A model generated the notes under the pieces. The model saw nothing but the letters and a program-made list of their open reading frames with translations. It ran no database searches and had not been told where the DNA came from. From assembly GCA_014190235.1 (NCBI GenBank), contig BJGC01000002.1, positions 1 to 64,000 on the forward strand: DNA of 64,000 bases. The letters run 5' to 3'. Source of the DNA: Actinomycetes bacterium (GTDB taxonomy: Bacteria > Actinomycetota > Acidimicrobiia > Acidimicrobiales > Ilumatobacteraceae). This document shows positions 26,482 to 35,198 of this stretch, in pieces (position 1 is the first letter of the stretch; the number at the start of each line of letters is the position of its first letter). The translations under genes and the position numbers were made by a program.

Positions 26482-27210
26482 GTGACTGCTTCGTCTGACC
26501 GTGCACCAGACAATTTGTGGGATAGAGATTCACTCCCTCACGGCGATGACAAAGCAATCATGGTGCAGGCAATGTTTGATCAGATTGCGCCTCGTTATGA
26601 TCTTGTCAATCGCATCATGACATTTCGTCTTGATACCCGATGGCGCAAGCGTGCAGTGCAAGACCTAAGACTCAATAGCCCAAGCCTCGTCCTAGACCTT
26701 GCGTCTGGCACTGGAGATCTTTGTATTGACCTGACAAAACGGGGACATACGGCGATCTCAATTGATTTGTCGTTTGGCATGCTGTCTAATGACACGAGCC
26801 GTGCACCACGGGTACAAGCAGACATTTTGCGGCTTCCAATGCCCGACGGCTCGGTTGATGGAATCATCTGTGGTTTTGCCCTTCGCAATCTCGTCGATCT
26901 GCCGCAGTTCTTCGCAGAACTTTTTCGAGTCGTCCGTCCAGGTGGTCGAATATCGTTGCTTGATGTCGGGATTCCTCACAACTGGTTTATCCGTACCGGC
27001 AATAACATCTATTTCGGAAAAATTGTTCCTCGTATCGGAGCATTGTTGTCAGATGGGGCCGCATATCGATACTTGCCGCGCAGTGTGTCGTATCTCCCCG
27101 CCCCCGATGCTCTTTTGCAGATGATTGTTGATGCCGGCTTCGCAGATGCTCAGCACCACGAACTGTCGGGTGGACTCACGCAGTTGATGCACGGCACGCG
27201 CAATATCTGA
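26482..27210 (+). CDS. menG: Demethylmenaquinone methyltransferase
   Basis: This SAM-dependent enzyme makes the last step to menaquinone. The 242-residue protein has the UbiE/MenG motifs MFDQIAPRYDLVNRIMTFRLD, the SAM loop VLDLASGTGDL, DGIICGFALRNLVD and a C-terminal FADAQHHELSGGLTQLMHGTR. It starts at GTG 26482, with no ATG matching the family start. The stop codon TGA overlaps the menF ATG by one base, so menG-menF form a coupled pair heading the menaquinone region. Confidence 0.95.
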   Translation: MTASSDRAPDNLWDRDSLPHGDDKAIMVQAMFDQIAPRYDLVNRIMTFRLDTRWRKRAVQDLRLNSPSLVLDLASGTGDLCIDLTKRGHTAISIDLSFGMLSNDTSRAPRVQADILRLPMPDGSVDGIICGFALRNLVDLPQFFAELFRVVRPGGRISLLDVGIPHNWFIRTGNNIYFGKIVPRIGALLSDGAAYRYLPRSVSYLPAPDALLQMIVDAGFADAQHHELSGGLTQLMHGTRNI

Positions 27211-28418
27211 TGTACGCATCGACGCGCCAATTCGATCATGTGATTGATCTCAATGATGTTGCCCGCGGTGACGGATTCTTATTTGTGCGAGATGGTGTCG
27301 GAATAGCGGGACGCGGGATTGCTCTTCGAACTACTGCCGAATCAGTCACTACTGACCTTCAAAACATTAAGCAGGTCGGGTCAATAACGCCAGACCCAAT
27401 TGCACTTGGGATTATCCCTTTTTTACACGATGACCAAACACACTTCGTGATTCCAAAGATCATTGTTCGAAAAAAGAGCGACGACACAACCACGCTCACG
27501 ATTGTTGCGAACGATGAGAACGAGTGCTCGGATGAACACTTCGCACTCGCCATCGATGATCTTTTGGCGCCCAAAGTTGTGAAGCCGAGTGCAAGCTCTT
27601 TTGAAATCTCACCCGTCACGCCGATTAGTACGTATCTTGCTGCGGTGACTGCAGCACGAGATGCCGTGCGTGCCGGAAAACTCATCAAAGTCGTCATTGC
27701 ACGAGATATCTCAGTCACATCAGATGAAATAATTGATGTGCACGCTGTGTTGCTACGCCTGCGTGCCACATTTGGCTCCAGTTATCGATACTCCATCAAT
27801 GGCTTCATTGGTGCGTCACCTGAATTGCTTGTCGCTGTACAAGATTCAACAGTGACCAGCCATCCTTTGGCTGGTACCACCACTCGCACCGGTGACCCAG
27901 CGACAGATACCCGACTTGCCAGTGAGTTGCAAGCAAGCGCAAAAAACCAACTAGAGCATCGGGTTGTCGTCGATATGGTGCACGACACATTGTTGCCTTT
28001 TTGCTCTTTCTTGGACTGGCAGCCTGACCCCAGTGTTGTATCTGTCGCAAATGTGCAACATCTAGGAACGTCTGTTGTTGGCCAACTCAACAAACCCACA
28101 ACCCATGTCTTGACACTGGCGCGAGCCTTGTGCCCAACGCCTGCTCTTGGGGGCTATCCGACGTCAGACGCAATTCAGTTCATCCGAGACGTTGAAGGCT
28201 TTTCTCGGGGCAACTATGGCGGTGCTGTGGGTTGGATCGATGCTCTTGGTAATGGCACGTGGGCCGTGGCAATTCGTTGCGCACAACTCAGCCAAGACAA
28301 AAAAACAGCACATCTATTTGCTGGCGGTGGCATTGTGGCTCAAAGCGAACCACTGTCTGAACTTGTCGAGACACAGGCAAAGTTCCAGGCGATGTTGTCG
28401 GCCATCGTGCGCCCGTGA
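27210..28418 (+). CDS. menF: Isochorismate synthase
   Basis: The enzyme isomerises chorismate to isochorismate, opening the o-succinylbenzoate route to menaquinone. In 402 residues it has GKLIKVVIARDI, FIGASPELLVAV, SHPLAGTTTRTGDPATD, KNQLEHRVVVDMVHD, VQHLGTSVVGQL and LCPTPALGGYPTSDA, the standard chorismate-binding family set for MenF/EntC. A siderophore EntC role is possible in principle, but menG, menD, menH, menA and menE all surround it. It converges with menD, with 30 bases between stops. Confidence 0.95.
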   Translation: MYASTRQFDHVIDLNDVARGDGFLFVRDGVGIAGRGIALRTTAESVTTDLQNIKQVGSITPDPIALGIIPFLHDDQTHFVIPKIIVRKKSDDTTTLTIVANDENECSDEHFALAIDDLLAPKVVKPSASSFEISPVTPISTYLAAVTAARDAVRAGKLIKVVIARDISVTSDEIIDVHAVLLRLRATFGSSYRYSINGFIGASPELLVAVQDSTVTSHPLAGTTTRTGDPATDTRLASELQASAKNQLEHRVVVDMVHDTLLPFCSFLDWQPDPSVVSVANVQHLGTSVVGQLNKPTTHVLTLARALCPTPALGGYPTSDAIQFIRDVEGFSRGNYGGAVGWIDALGNGTWAVAIRCAQLSQDKKTAHLFAGGGIVAQSEPLSELVETQAKFQAMLSAIVRP

Positions 28419-28448
28419 CTCGTTGCTACTTTGAAACACTCGCTCTTA

Positions 28449-30119
28449 TTAAAGATCGTTAATTGCTCTAGCCACGGCATCATTTAGATCATCGTGCTGA
28501 GCCACATTCGATGAGCGGTCAGTGACCGCCTCGATGACAACAGGACCACTGTGATTGAGTTCGGCGCGAAGGTCTGCCAGTGAGTGCACTTGCACTGCAG
28601 GGATTCCAAAGGAACGCGCCAATGAGCAAATGTCTACCGAGTGGGGTGTGGCCAGAATTGTTTCAAACTCTTGTGTCTCGAGCACCTGTGCCTGGGGCAA
28701 AAAACTAAATATTGACCCACCAGAGTTATTGACGACAACAATTCGCAGATCAATATTGCGTTCGGCAAGGTTCCAGAGCCCATTGGAGTCATGAACAAAT
28801 GCAATGTCTCCGATTAACAAATATGTTGGATCAAAAGACACAAGCGCTATGCCAACAGCTGTGCTGACGACTCCGTCAATACCATTTGCTCCTCGATTGC
28901 TATACAACGCATTGCTGTCATCTGGCGCACCAAACCATTCAGTGTCTCTAATTGGCATTGACGATGACACCACTAATGCACCATTTCGCTCTGATGACAC
29001 CGTGCGCGCAATCGACGGTTCGCTCCACTCTGTCGACAACTTTGAAGCCAGCGCATTTTGGGCCAGCCTCTCAGCGTCGAGCCACTCTGACACCCAAAGC
29101 GAGTCGCTAGTGGGCACGACATCGTGTGCCACAGCGGTCGTCAACGCTTCGATGTCTGCAACGAATGTGCGTGTCACTGCCCTCTCGGCATCGAATACCC
29201 GAATGTCAGCGCAAATTTGTAGGACTTCCCCTTCGAACGCACTAACCCACTGACTCAACACTTTTGAGGCTGGAGGCTCGCCAAAACGAATCACAACGTC
29301 TGGACGATGTGTGCGAACAAAATTGTCGACTCGAAGGATTGAGTCAAATGCAACAATCGATGGCCATTGCGACGACCGCAATCCACTTCGCGCATCAGCA
29401 AAAATCGGCCATCCCATAATCTTTGCTAGTCGACCGACGCCAGGCGTTGCTCCCTTTCCAGCAATAATCACCCCTCGCCGAGCGGACATCGCTTCGACAA
29501 TTTGCAAAACATCTTGGCGATCACAAGACGCCACATGGGATTGTGGTTCGAAGTCTTCTTGTGGCGGCAGATCTCCCACTTCCCCTATTAGCGGTTCACG
29601 AAAAGCCAAGTTGAGATGCACTGGACCCGGCAACAAGCCTGTTGTTTGCTCAAATGCCTCATGAGCAAGTAATCGCCACGTGTGCGAATCTTCGCCCGAC
29701 GGAACCGGAGCCTCTATATATTTTCGTACAGCAGTTCCGAACAAACGCACTTGATCAATTGTTTGAGGAGCCCCAATTCCGTGCAGCTCTGGTGGTCGAT
29801 CAGCGGTGCACACAATCATTGGCACCGCGCTCTGATGGGCTTCGACTACTGCGGCATGAAACTGGGCAGCGGCCGTTCCGGAGGTGCACAGCAATACTGC
29901 GGGCACACCAAGTGCCACGCCCACGCCAAGAGCCGCAAATGATGCCGACCTTTCGTCATGAAAAATCTGAACATCGATCCCAGCGTGGCGAAGCAGAGCC
30001 ACAGCCAACGGCGTGCTACGCGATCCAGGGGCCACGATGGCCGTATTCACTCCACAGCGATGCCATTCATCCACAATCGTGGCGCAGAAGGTGGCTGCGG
30101 CGTCTCCGGTCGCATTCAT
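28449..30119 (-). CDS. menD: 2-succinyl-5-enolpyruvyl-6-hydroxy-3-cyclohexene-1-carboxylate synthase
   Basis: MenD uses thiamine diphosphate to add 2-oxoglutarate to isochorismate. The 556-residue protein shows VAPGSRSTPLAVALLRH, FHDERSASFAALG, LLCTSGTAAAQFHAAV, MIVCTADRPPELHGIGAPQTIDQ, and the ThDP motif LIGDIAFVHDSNGLWNL...VVNNSGG. The open frame extends 78 bases upstream of 30119 into the divergent gene; the ATG at 30119 fits the family start (ATFCATIVDEWHRCGV). It is divergent from the DsbA-like gene with an 18-base gap. Confidence 0.95.
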   Translation of the reverse strand: MNATGDAAATFCATIVDEWHRCGVNTAIVAPGSRSTPLAVALLRHAGIDVQIFHDERSASFAALGVGVALGVPAVLLCTSGTAAAQFHAAVVEAHQSAVPMIVCTADRPPELHGIGAPQTIDQVRLFGTAVRKYIEAPVPSGEDSHTWRLLAHEAFEQTTGLLPGPVHLNLAFREPLIGEVGDLPPQEDFEPQSHVASCDRQDVLQIVEAMSARRGVIIAGKGATPGVGRLAKIMGWPIFADARSGLRSSQWPSIVAFDSILRVDNFVRTHRPDVVIRFGEPPASKVLSQWVSAFEGEVLQICADIRVFDAERAVTRTFVADIEALTTAVAHDVVPTSDSLWVSEWLDAERLAQNALASKLSTEWSEPSIARTVSSERNGALVVSSSMPIRDTEWFGAPDDSNALYSNRGANGIDGVVSTAVGIALVSFDPTYLLIGDIAFVHDSNGLWNLAERNIDLRIVVVNNSGGSIFSFLPQAQVLETQEFETILATPHSVDICSLARSFGIPAVQVHSLADLRAELNHSGPVVIEAVTDRSSNVAQHDDLNDAVARAINDL

Positions 30120-30137
30120 TGCTCTATCGTGTCTCTC

Positions 30138-30791
30138 ATGATTGTTGATATCTGGTCCGATGTGGTGTGTCCGTGGTGCTTTATTGGAAAGCGCCAATTT
30201 GAAACTGCTGTTGCCAATTTACGAGCAAAAGGAAACACCACACCTATTGAGATTCGATTTCGGGCATACCAATTAGATCCCACCGCCCCGACGAACTCAA
30301 CAACCCCAGCAATCGAGGGATATGCCCGTAAGTTCGGCGGACCTGACCAAGCGCGCAAAATCATCGAACATGTCAGCACGGCGGCCGCTGCCGTCGGAAT
30401 CGATTTTCAGATGGAGCGAGCGCAACGGGCGAACACCTTGCTCGCCCATCGCGCTCTGCATTACGCATTTGTAACGTATGGTGCCGCTGTTCAGTCAGAT
30501 CTAAAAGAACGTCTCATGAAGGCGTACTTTATTGATGGACTAAATGTCGGAGATATTGACGTCGTTGCAGATTGTGGTGCTGAGTGCAACTTAAATCGAG
30601 ATGACTTACGCGCGTGGCTTGAGACAAGGCAAGGCACTGAAGAGGTACTTGACGAGATCCAAAGCGCTGCTAATCACGATATTACGGCAGTTCCATCTTT
30701 TGTTATTAACGATCAGTTTTTGATTCCGGGTTCACAGGATCCAAGTACATTTGAGATCTTGATTGAGCGAATACTGTCACGCCAGACATGA
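30138..30791 (+). CDS. DsbA family (FrnE-like) thioredoxin-fold oxidoreductase
   Basis: The 217-residue protein is a cytoplasmic DsbA-like protein of the FrnE/polyketide-isomerase group: MIVDIWSDVVCPWCFIGKRQF with active site Cys11-Pro-Trp-Cys14, a helical insertion (FGGPDQARKIIEHV...ERAQRANTLLAHR) and the cis-Pro region ITAVPSFVINDQFLIPG. No signal peptide is present. Relatives act as disulfide isomerases or in stress response. It is coupled by ATGA overlap to menH downstream, which puts it within the menaquinone region without an obvious pathway role. The ATG at 30138 is favoured over upstream frame extensions that overlap menD. Confidence 0.9.
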   Translation: MIVDIWSDVVCPWCFIGKRQFETAVANLRAKGNTTPIEIRFRAYQLDPTAPTNSTTPAIEGYARKFGGPDQARKIIEHVSTAAAAVGIDFQMERAQRANTLLAHRALHYAFVTYGAAVQSDLKERLMKAYFIDGLNVGDIDVVADCGAECNLNRDDLRAWLETRQGTEEVLDEIQSAANHDITAVPSFVINDQFLIPGSQDPSTFEILIERILSRQT

Positions 30792-31540
30792 CAATCTTCA
30801 TGTCACGCGATGGAGTCGGCGACAATCTGTGCTTCTTGCATGGATTCACCCAAACACATGCATCTTGGGATACCCATCGCAACTTCTTTCGTCTCACCCA
30901 TACAACACTCGCGCCAGACCTTCCAGGACATGGTCGGTCACTAGATGGCGAAAGATCGATGACCCAGATGGCCGACGAACTGGCAACTGCAGTCAAAGAA
31001 CCAACAGTTTTTATTGGTTACTCATTTGGAGCTCGCCTCGCGTTGCATATGGCGCTCCAACACCCCGACCACGTTCGCGCCCTGATTCTTGTGAGCGCAA
31101 CAGCCGGAATTGAAGACTTGCACTCACGTCAAGAGCGTGTGTTGGCAGACGAAGCCCTCGCTGCACGCGCACTTCACATTGGCATCGAAGCCTTCATTGA
31201 CGAATGGCTTTCGCGTGAACTCTTCGCCAGTTTGACCCCAAACAATGACCAGCGTTCATTGAGGTGTGAAAATACTGCATTAGGACTCGCTCAATCTCTT
31301 CGTTTCGCTGGCACAGGAGCACAAGAATCTCTGTGGGATCAACTTGATCAGATCACGTGCCCCACGCTAATTATCGCGGGACGAGAAGATGCCAAATTTG
31401 TCGGTATTGCTCAACGTCTACACCAGCAGATATCACAATCAGACTTGCATATTCTTGAGGCTGGTCACAGTGTTCATATCGAGCAGCCTGAGGAATTTTT
31501 GAGTTTGCTGAAAACTTTTCTTGATCGTCTAGAGCGCTAG
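30788..31540 (+). CDS. menH: SHCHC synthase (alpha/beta hydrolase)
   Basis: The 250-residue alpha/beta hydrolase matches MenH, which eliminates pyruvate to form 2-succinyl-6-hydroxy-2,4-cyclohexadiene-1-carboxylate. It has CFLHGFTQTHASWD, LAPDLPGHGRS, the nucleophile elbow FIGYSFGARLALHMAL (Ser79), LIIAGREDAKF with the Asp, and EAGHSVHIEQP with the His. The menaquinone neighbourhood supports this role over a general hydrolase. Its start overlaps the DsbA-like gene's stop, and its last 12 bases overlap the 3' end of menA. Confidence 0.87.
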   Translation: MTIFMSRDGVGDNLCFLHGFTQTHASWDTHRNFFRLTHTTLAPDLPGHGRSLDGERSMTQMADELATAVKEPTVFIGYSFGARLALHMALQHPDHVRALILVSATAGIEDLHSRQERVLADEALAARALHIGIEAFIDEWLSRELFASLTPNNDQRSLRCENTALGLAQSLRFAGTGAQESLWDQLDQITCPTLIIAGREDAKFVGIAQRLHQQISQSDLHILEAGHSVHIEQPEEFLSLLKTFLDRLER

Positions 31541-32470
31541 TGCGATTCCGCCAGCAAAACTTACTGCGAAAATAATTTGCGCTCGTCCAACAACACCAAG
31601 AACAGCAACGAGATCTCGTCCAAGCGCACCATTGCGAACTGATGTAATCGCTGGAATTGATGCGGCAACTCCAATCGTTCCCAGTAAAGCCCACGGCGAC
31701 GTGCGCAATGCCACCAAGAAAACAATTAGCAAGACAACGACAAATAACACTACAAACATTGTCCGCGTTCGGGCATCGCCAATTCGAACGGCCATTGTGC
31801 GTTTTGAAGCGACAGTGTCTCCTGGGATATCTCGCAAATTATTCACGACGAGCAAAGCACACGCAAAACATCCAACGCCAATTGAGGCCAACAAACTTGT
31901 CCACCATGCGCCTCCTGACGCTTGACCAGTCAACACATAGGTGGTTCCCAGCGTGGCAACAACTCCAAAAAACAAAAAGACAAAGACTTCTCCTAGTCCT
32001 GCATAGCCGTAGGGCCGAGGTCCCCCTGTGTATGTCCACGCAGCCGTCACGGCACAGAGCCCGACCACAATTAACCACCAAGACACGACTATCGCCAGCA
32101 ACAATCCGACAACGATCGCAACACCAAGGGCCAAGAAAGCCGCACGTTTCACTTGTTGAGCAGATTTGGTGCCTGACGCCACAAGGCGTAGCGGTCCCAC
32201 TCGTTGATCATCGGTTCCGCGGATTCCGTCGCTGTAATCATTTGCGTAGTTCACGCCTACTTGTAGAGCCATGCTGACAATGAGCGCACAGGCTGCGCGC
32301 CACCACACAGCATCAGAGCCAACAGCGCATGCCGCACCAACAGCGACAGGAACGACAGCGGCTGGCAAGGTTCGTGGACGAGCACCGACCACCCATGCCT
32401 TGAAACCTGACGGTTGACTCGACGTATTCTGCGCCATGTAATCAAGTGTCTCATCTGCAGTGGTATCCAT
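31529..32470 (-). CDS. menA: 1,4-dihydroxy-2-naphthoate polyprenyltransferase
   Basis: MenA attaches the isoprenoid tail to dihydroxynaphthoate in the membrane. The 313-residue protein has about eight hydrophobic segments and the UbiA-family Asp motifs VNYANDYSDGIRGTDD and NNLRDIPGDTVASKRT, with the typical ARPRTLPAAVVPV at the start. The ATG at 32470 gives an 11-residue leader before a second Met; either is possible. It diverges from menE with 27 bases between and overlaps menH tail to tail (31529-31540, CTAGAGCGCTAG). Confidence 0.95.
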   Translation of the reverse strand: MDTTADETLDYMAQNTSSQPSGFKAWVVGARPRTLPAAVVPVAVGAACAVGSDAVWWRAACALIVSMALQVGVNYANDYSDGIRGTDDQRVGPLRLVASGTKSAQQVKRAAFLALGVAIVVGLLLAIVVSWWLIVVGLCAVTAAWTYTGGPRPYGYAGLGEVFVFLFFGVVATLGTTYVLTGQASGGAWWTSLLASIGVGCFACALLVVNNLRDIPGDTVASKRTMAVRIGDARTRTMFVVLFVVVLLIVFLVALRTSPWALLGTIGVAASIPAITSVRNGALGRDLVAVLGVVGRAQIIFAVSFAGGIALAL

Positions 32471-32497
32471 GCGTGACCGAGCCCTACGCTACAAACA

Positions 32498-33601
32498 ATG
32501 AAAGAGTTGATCTGTCTCGACATGCCTGCAGGGCCGGAATTTGTTGATCACATCAATCGTGCGTGGGACTCAGGAGATGCAATCTTCCCGCTTGACCAAC
32601 GCTTTCCAGATGCTCTGCGTCAACGTATTCTTGCATCAATTGCGCCAACGATCATTGTGTCGTCAACAGGTGAGCGAATCAAGATCAAGGGTAAGCCGGT
32701 CGAGTCTGGAGATGCTGTTGTCGTTGCCACGAGCGGCACCACCGGAGAACCACGCGGGGTTGTGTTAACCCACAACGCAGTACGAGCAAGCGCAGATGCC
32801 ACAAATAATCGAATTGGAGTGAGAGATAGCGATCAGTGGTTAGCGTGCCTTCCACTCTCGCACGTCGGTGGCCTCAGCGTTGTGTTGCGGTCGATTATTT
32901 CTGGCTCTGCAGTAACTATCGCGCCATCTTTTTCTGACCAGGTGTATCAAGAATCCGCCAAACAAGGCTGCACTCTTGTCTCGCTCGTCGCCACTGCATT
33001 TCAGCGGGTTGATGCTTCGCTATACCGCAAAATTATTTTGGGAGGTTCGTCTATGCCAGCAGATCTCCCCGACAATGTCATCACAACATACGGCCTGACA
33101 GAAACAGGGAGTGGTGTGGTGTATGACGGTCGTCCACTTGATGGCGTCGAGATACGTGTTGTCACCGATGAAATCCAGCTGCGTTGCGCCATGATGCTGC
33201 GCCAATACCGAGATGGGAATTCTCCGCTCACGCCGGACGGTTGGTTGAGTACCGGCGATTTGGGATCATTTGAGAACGGACTTCTGCATGTCAATGGACG
33301 CAAAACAGATCTCATCGTGACGGGGGGTGAAAACGTTTGGCCCGACGCTGTCGAACAGTCACTGCGCACGTGTGCACTCGTTCAAGACGTTTGCGTTACT
33401 GGAACAGATAACTCTGAGTGGGGTCAGGTAGTCACGGCTTGGGTGGTCTCAGGCAACGATCGTCCGACACTTGAGCAAATCCGCGATCATGTCAAAGAAA
33501 CTCTTCCTGCATTTTGTGCACCCCGCCTCATGCACTTTGTGAAAGAGATCCCTCGAACGTCACTTGGCAAACCCATTCGTTCACTTCTCAGGGTCGACTA
33601 G
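32498..33601 (+). CDS. menE: o-Succinylbenzoate-CoA ligase
   Basis: MenE activates o-succinylbenzoate to its CoA ester. The 367-residue ANL-family protein is short, as MenE often is in Actinobacteria. It has VVVATSGTTGEPRGVVLTHNA, LPLSHVGGLSVVLRSI, TTYGLTETGSGVVYDGRPL, GWLSTGDLG, HVNGRKTDLIVTGGENVWP and the C-terminal Lys in PRTSLGKPIRS. With menF, menD, menH, menA and menG nearby, only menB and menC of the classical route are missing from the window. Confidence 0.94.
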   Translation: MKELICLDMPAGPEFVDHINRAWDSGDAIFPLDQRFPDALRQRILASIAPTIIVSSTGERIKIKGKPVESGDAVVVATSGTTGEPRGVVLTHNAVRASADATNNRIGVRDSDQWLACLPLSHVGGLSVVLRSIISGSAVTIAPSFSDQVYQESAKQGCTLVSLVATAFQRVDASLYRKIILGGSSMPADLPDNVITTYGLTETGSGVVYDGRPLDGVEIRVVTDEIQLRCAMMLRQYRDGNSPLTPDGWLSTGDLGSFENGLLHVNGRKTDLIVTGGENVWPDAVEQSLRTCALVQDVCVTGTDNSEWGQVVTAWVVSGNDRPTLEQIRDHVKETLPAFCAPRLMHFVKEIPRTSLGKPIRSLLRVD

Positions 33602-33621
33602 CACCCCACTACGCTTTGAAG

Positions 33622-34416
33622 ATGTCGTCAGATCAACTGTCAGGGCGAGTCGCATTTATTACAGGCGGTGCCAATGGTATTGGGCGCGCTTGCGCTGAGC
33701 GGTTCGTAAGCGATGGCGCCCAAGTCGTCATCGCAGATATTTTTGGCGAGCAAGCACTTAAAGCTGCTGACGAGATCGGAGCATCCGCAGTCGGAGTGCA
33801 ATGTGATGTCACCAACGAAAAAAGCGTTGAATCTGCGATTGCATTCGCAATCGATACCTTTGGCTCTCTTGACGTCGTGGTGGCGTCTGCTGGCAAAGGT
33901 GGGTTTTCACCCATTAAAGATCAATCACTCGAAATGTGGAACGACATTGTTGGATTGTGTCTCACCGGAGTATTTCTGACAATTAAACACGCCAGCCGAG
34001 TGATGAACAATGGTGGATCAATCATCACAATTGCATCACTGAACGCGATTCAACAAGCAGAAGGTCTCTCGGCTTACTGTGCTGCCAAATCGGGCGTTGT
34101 CGCACTTACCCGAGTTGCCGCCATGGAACTCGGAGCACGCAACATTAGGGCAAATAGCATCTTGCCTGGCCTAGTAGAAACGCAGTTGACACAGACTTTC
34201 TGGAACATGCCAGGCGTCGTTGAAGAGTTTATTGAGAACGCGCCACTTGGCCGCTTTGCGACACCCCGCGATATCGCCAATGTTGCCGCATTTTTAGCGA
34301 GCGATGATTCTTCCTACATCACTGGTGGAGCACACAGTGTTGATGGCGGCGCATCGACAAAGAGATACCCGGATATTCCTGCAGCCATCGCCCGAATATC
34401 CGGCGTTACCCAATAA
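33622..34416 (+). CDS. Short-chain dehydrogenase/reductase
   Basis: The 264-residue SDR has the cofactor loop TGGANGIGRA, an Asp after strand 2 (VVIADIFGE) that suggests NAD preference, ASAGKGG at the NAG position, Ser in TIASLNAIQ, and YCAAK. It ends with ITGGAHSVDGGASTKR. The substrate is unknown; sequence pattern resembles general alcohol or hydroxysteroid dehydrogenases. The ATG at 33622 lies 20 bases after menE, so it may be cotranscribed. It converges with the next SDR with 2 bases between stops. Confidence 0.87.
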   Translation: MSSDQLSGRVAFITGGANGIGRACAERFVSDGAQVVIADIFGEQALKAADEIGASAVGVQCDVTNEKSVESAIAFAIDTFGSLDVVVASAGKGGFSPIKDQSLEMWNDIVGLCLTGVFLTIKHASRVMNNGGSIITIASLNAIQQAEGLSAYCAAKSGVVALTRVAAMELGARNIRANSILPGLVETQLTQTFWNMPGVVEEFIENAPLGRFATPRDIANVAAFLASDDSSYITGGAHSVDGGASTKRYPDIPAAIARISGVTQ

Positions 34417-34418
34417 TT

Positions 34419-35159
34419 TTATTCGCCAGTTTTTGTTCCGGCACCGCCGTCAATGATGTATGTCTCGCCAGTAATCCAACTTCCAGCGTCTGACACCATA
34501 AACGTCGCCAGATTAGCGATGTCTTGTGGTTCTCCGAGACGACCGGTTGGAAGTGCTGCTGCAAGTTTGTCACCAAAATTATCAACGAGATAACTAGCAA
34601 AATCAGTCTTTACTAATCCAGGGGCGATGCCAACCACTCTCGTCGGACCGATTTCACCCGCGAGCTGCATTGTGTAGTGAATCATCGCTGCTTTTGTGAG
34701 GTTGTAAACTCCCAAATTGCCACCGGCCCGCACTCCACCAACGGAGGCAATGTTGAGAATTACTCCTGGTTTCGCCTTCATTGCCTGCTGCCACGCTTCC
34801 TGACTCCAAAAGATGGGCGCTTTGAGATTGACTTGAAAGGTCTTGTCGTAACGGCCTTCGTCTACTCCCATCGTCGGTCCAAGATACGGATTGGTTGCGG
34901 CATTATTCACCAAAATATCTAATCCACCGAAGCGCGAAATCGTCGCTGCAACTGTTTCTTGAGCGGCTTCAAGACTCCCGACATTGGCTTGACAAAACGC
35001 CACCTCACCGCTAATGCCATCCAATGCGGTCGCGTCAATTTTTCGCGACACCATCATTACTTTTGCGCCAGATTCGGCAAAGGTCTTTGCGATTGACCAA
35101 CCAATCCCGCGTGACGCACCCGTCACGAGTGCAACTTTACCTGTGAGAGAAATTTCCAT
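34419..35159 (-). CDS. Short-chain dehydrogenase/reductase
   Basis: The 246-residue SDR has TGASRGIGWSIAKTF, LVNNAATNPYLGP, Ser in NIASVGGVRAGG, active site YNLTK and the ending WITGETYIIDGGAGTKTGE. The NNAATNPYxGP stretch is typical of an actinobacterial SDR branch often found in lipid or steroid catabolic regions; the substrate is not known. The frame opens with GTG at 35162 directly followed by the ATG at 35159; the ATG is used here. It lies 39 bases downstream of the corC-like gene's end only in position, and is on the same strand. Confidence 0.87.
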   Translation of the reverse strand: MEISLTGKVALVTGASRGIGWSIAKTFAESGAKVMMVSRKIDATALDGISGEVAFCQANVGSLEAAQETVAATISRFGGLDILVNNAATNPYLGPTMGVDEGRYDKTFQVNLKAPIFWSQEAWQQAMKAKPGVILNIASVGGVRAGGNLGVYNLTKAAMIHYTMQLAGEIGPTRVVGIAPGLVKTDFASYLVDNFGDKLAAALPTGRLGEPQDIANLATFMVSDAGSWITGETYIIDGGAGTKTGE

Positions 35160-35198
35160 CACCGCAGACTATCTGTTGCTCAGCGCGCAATCATGGTC

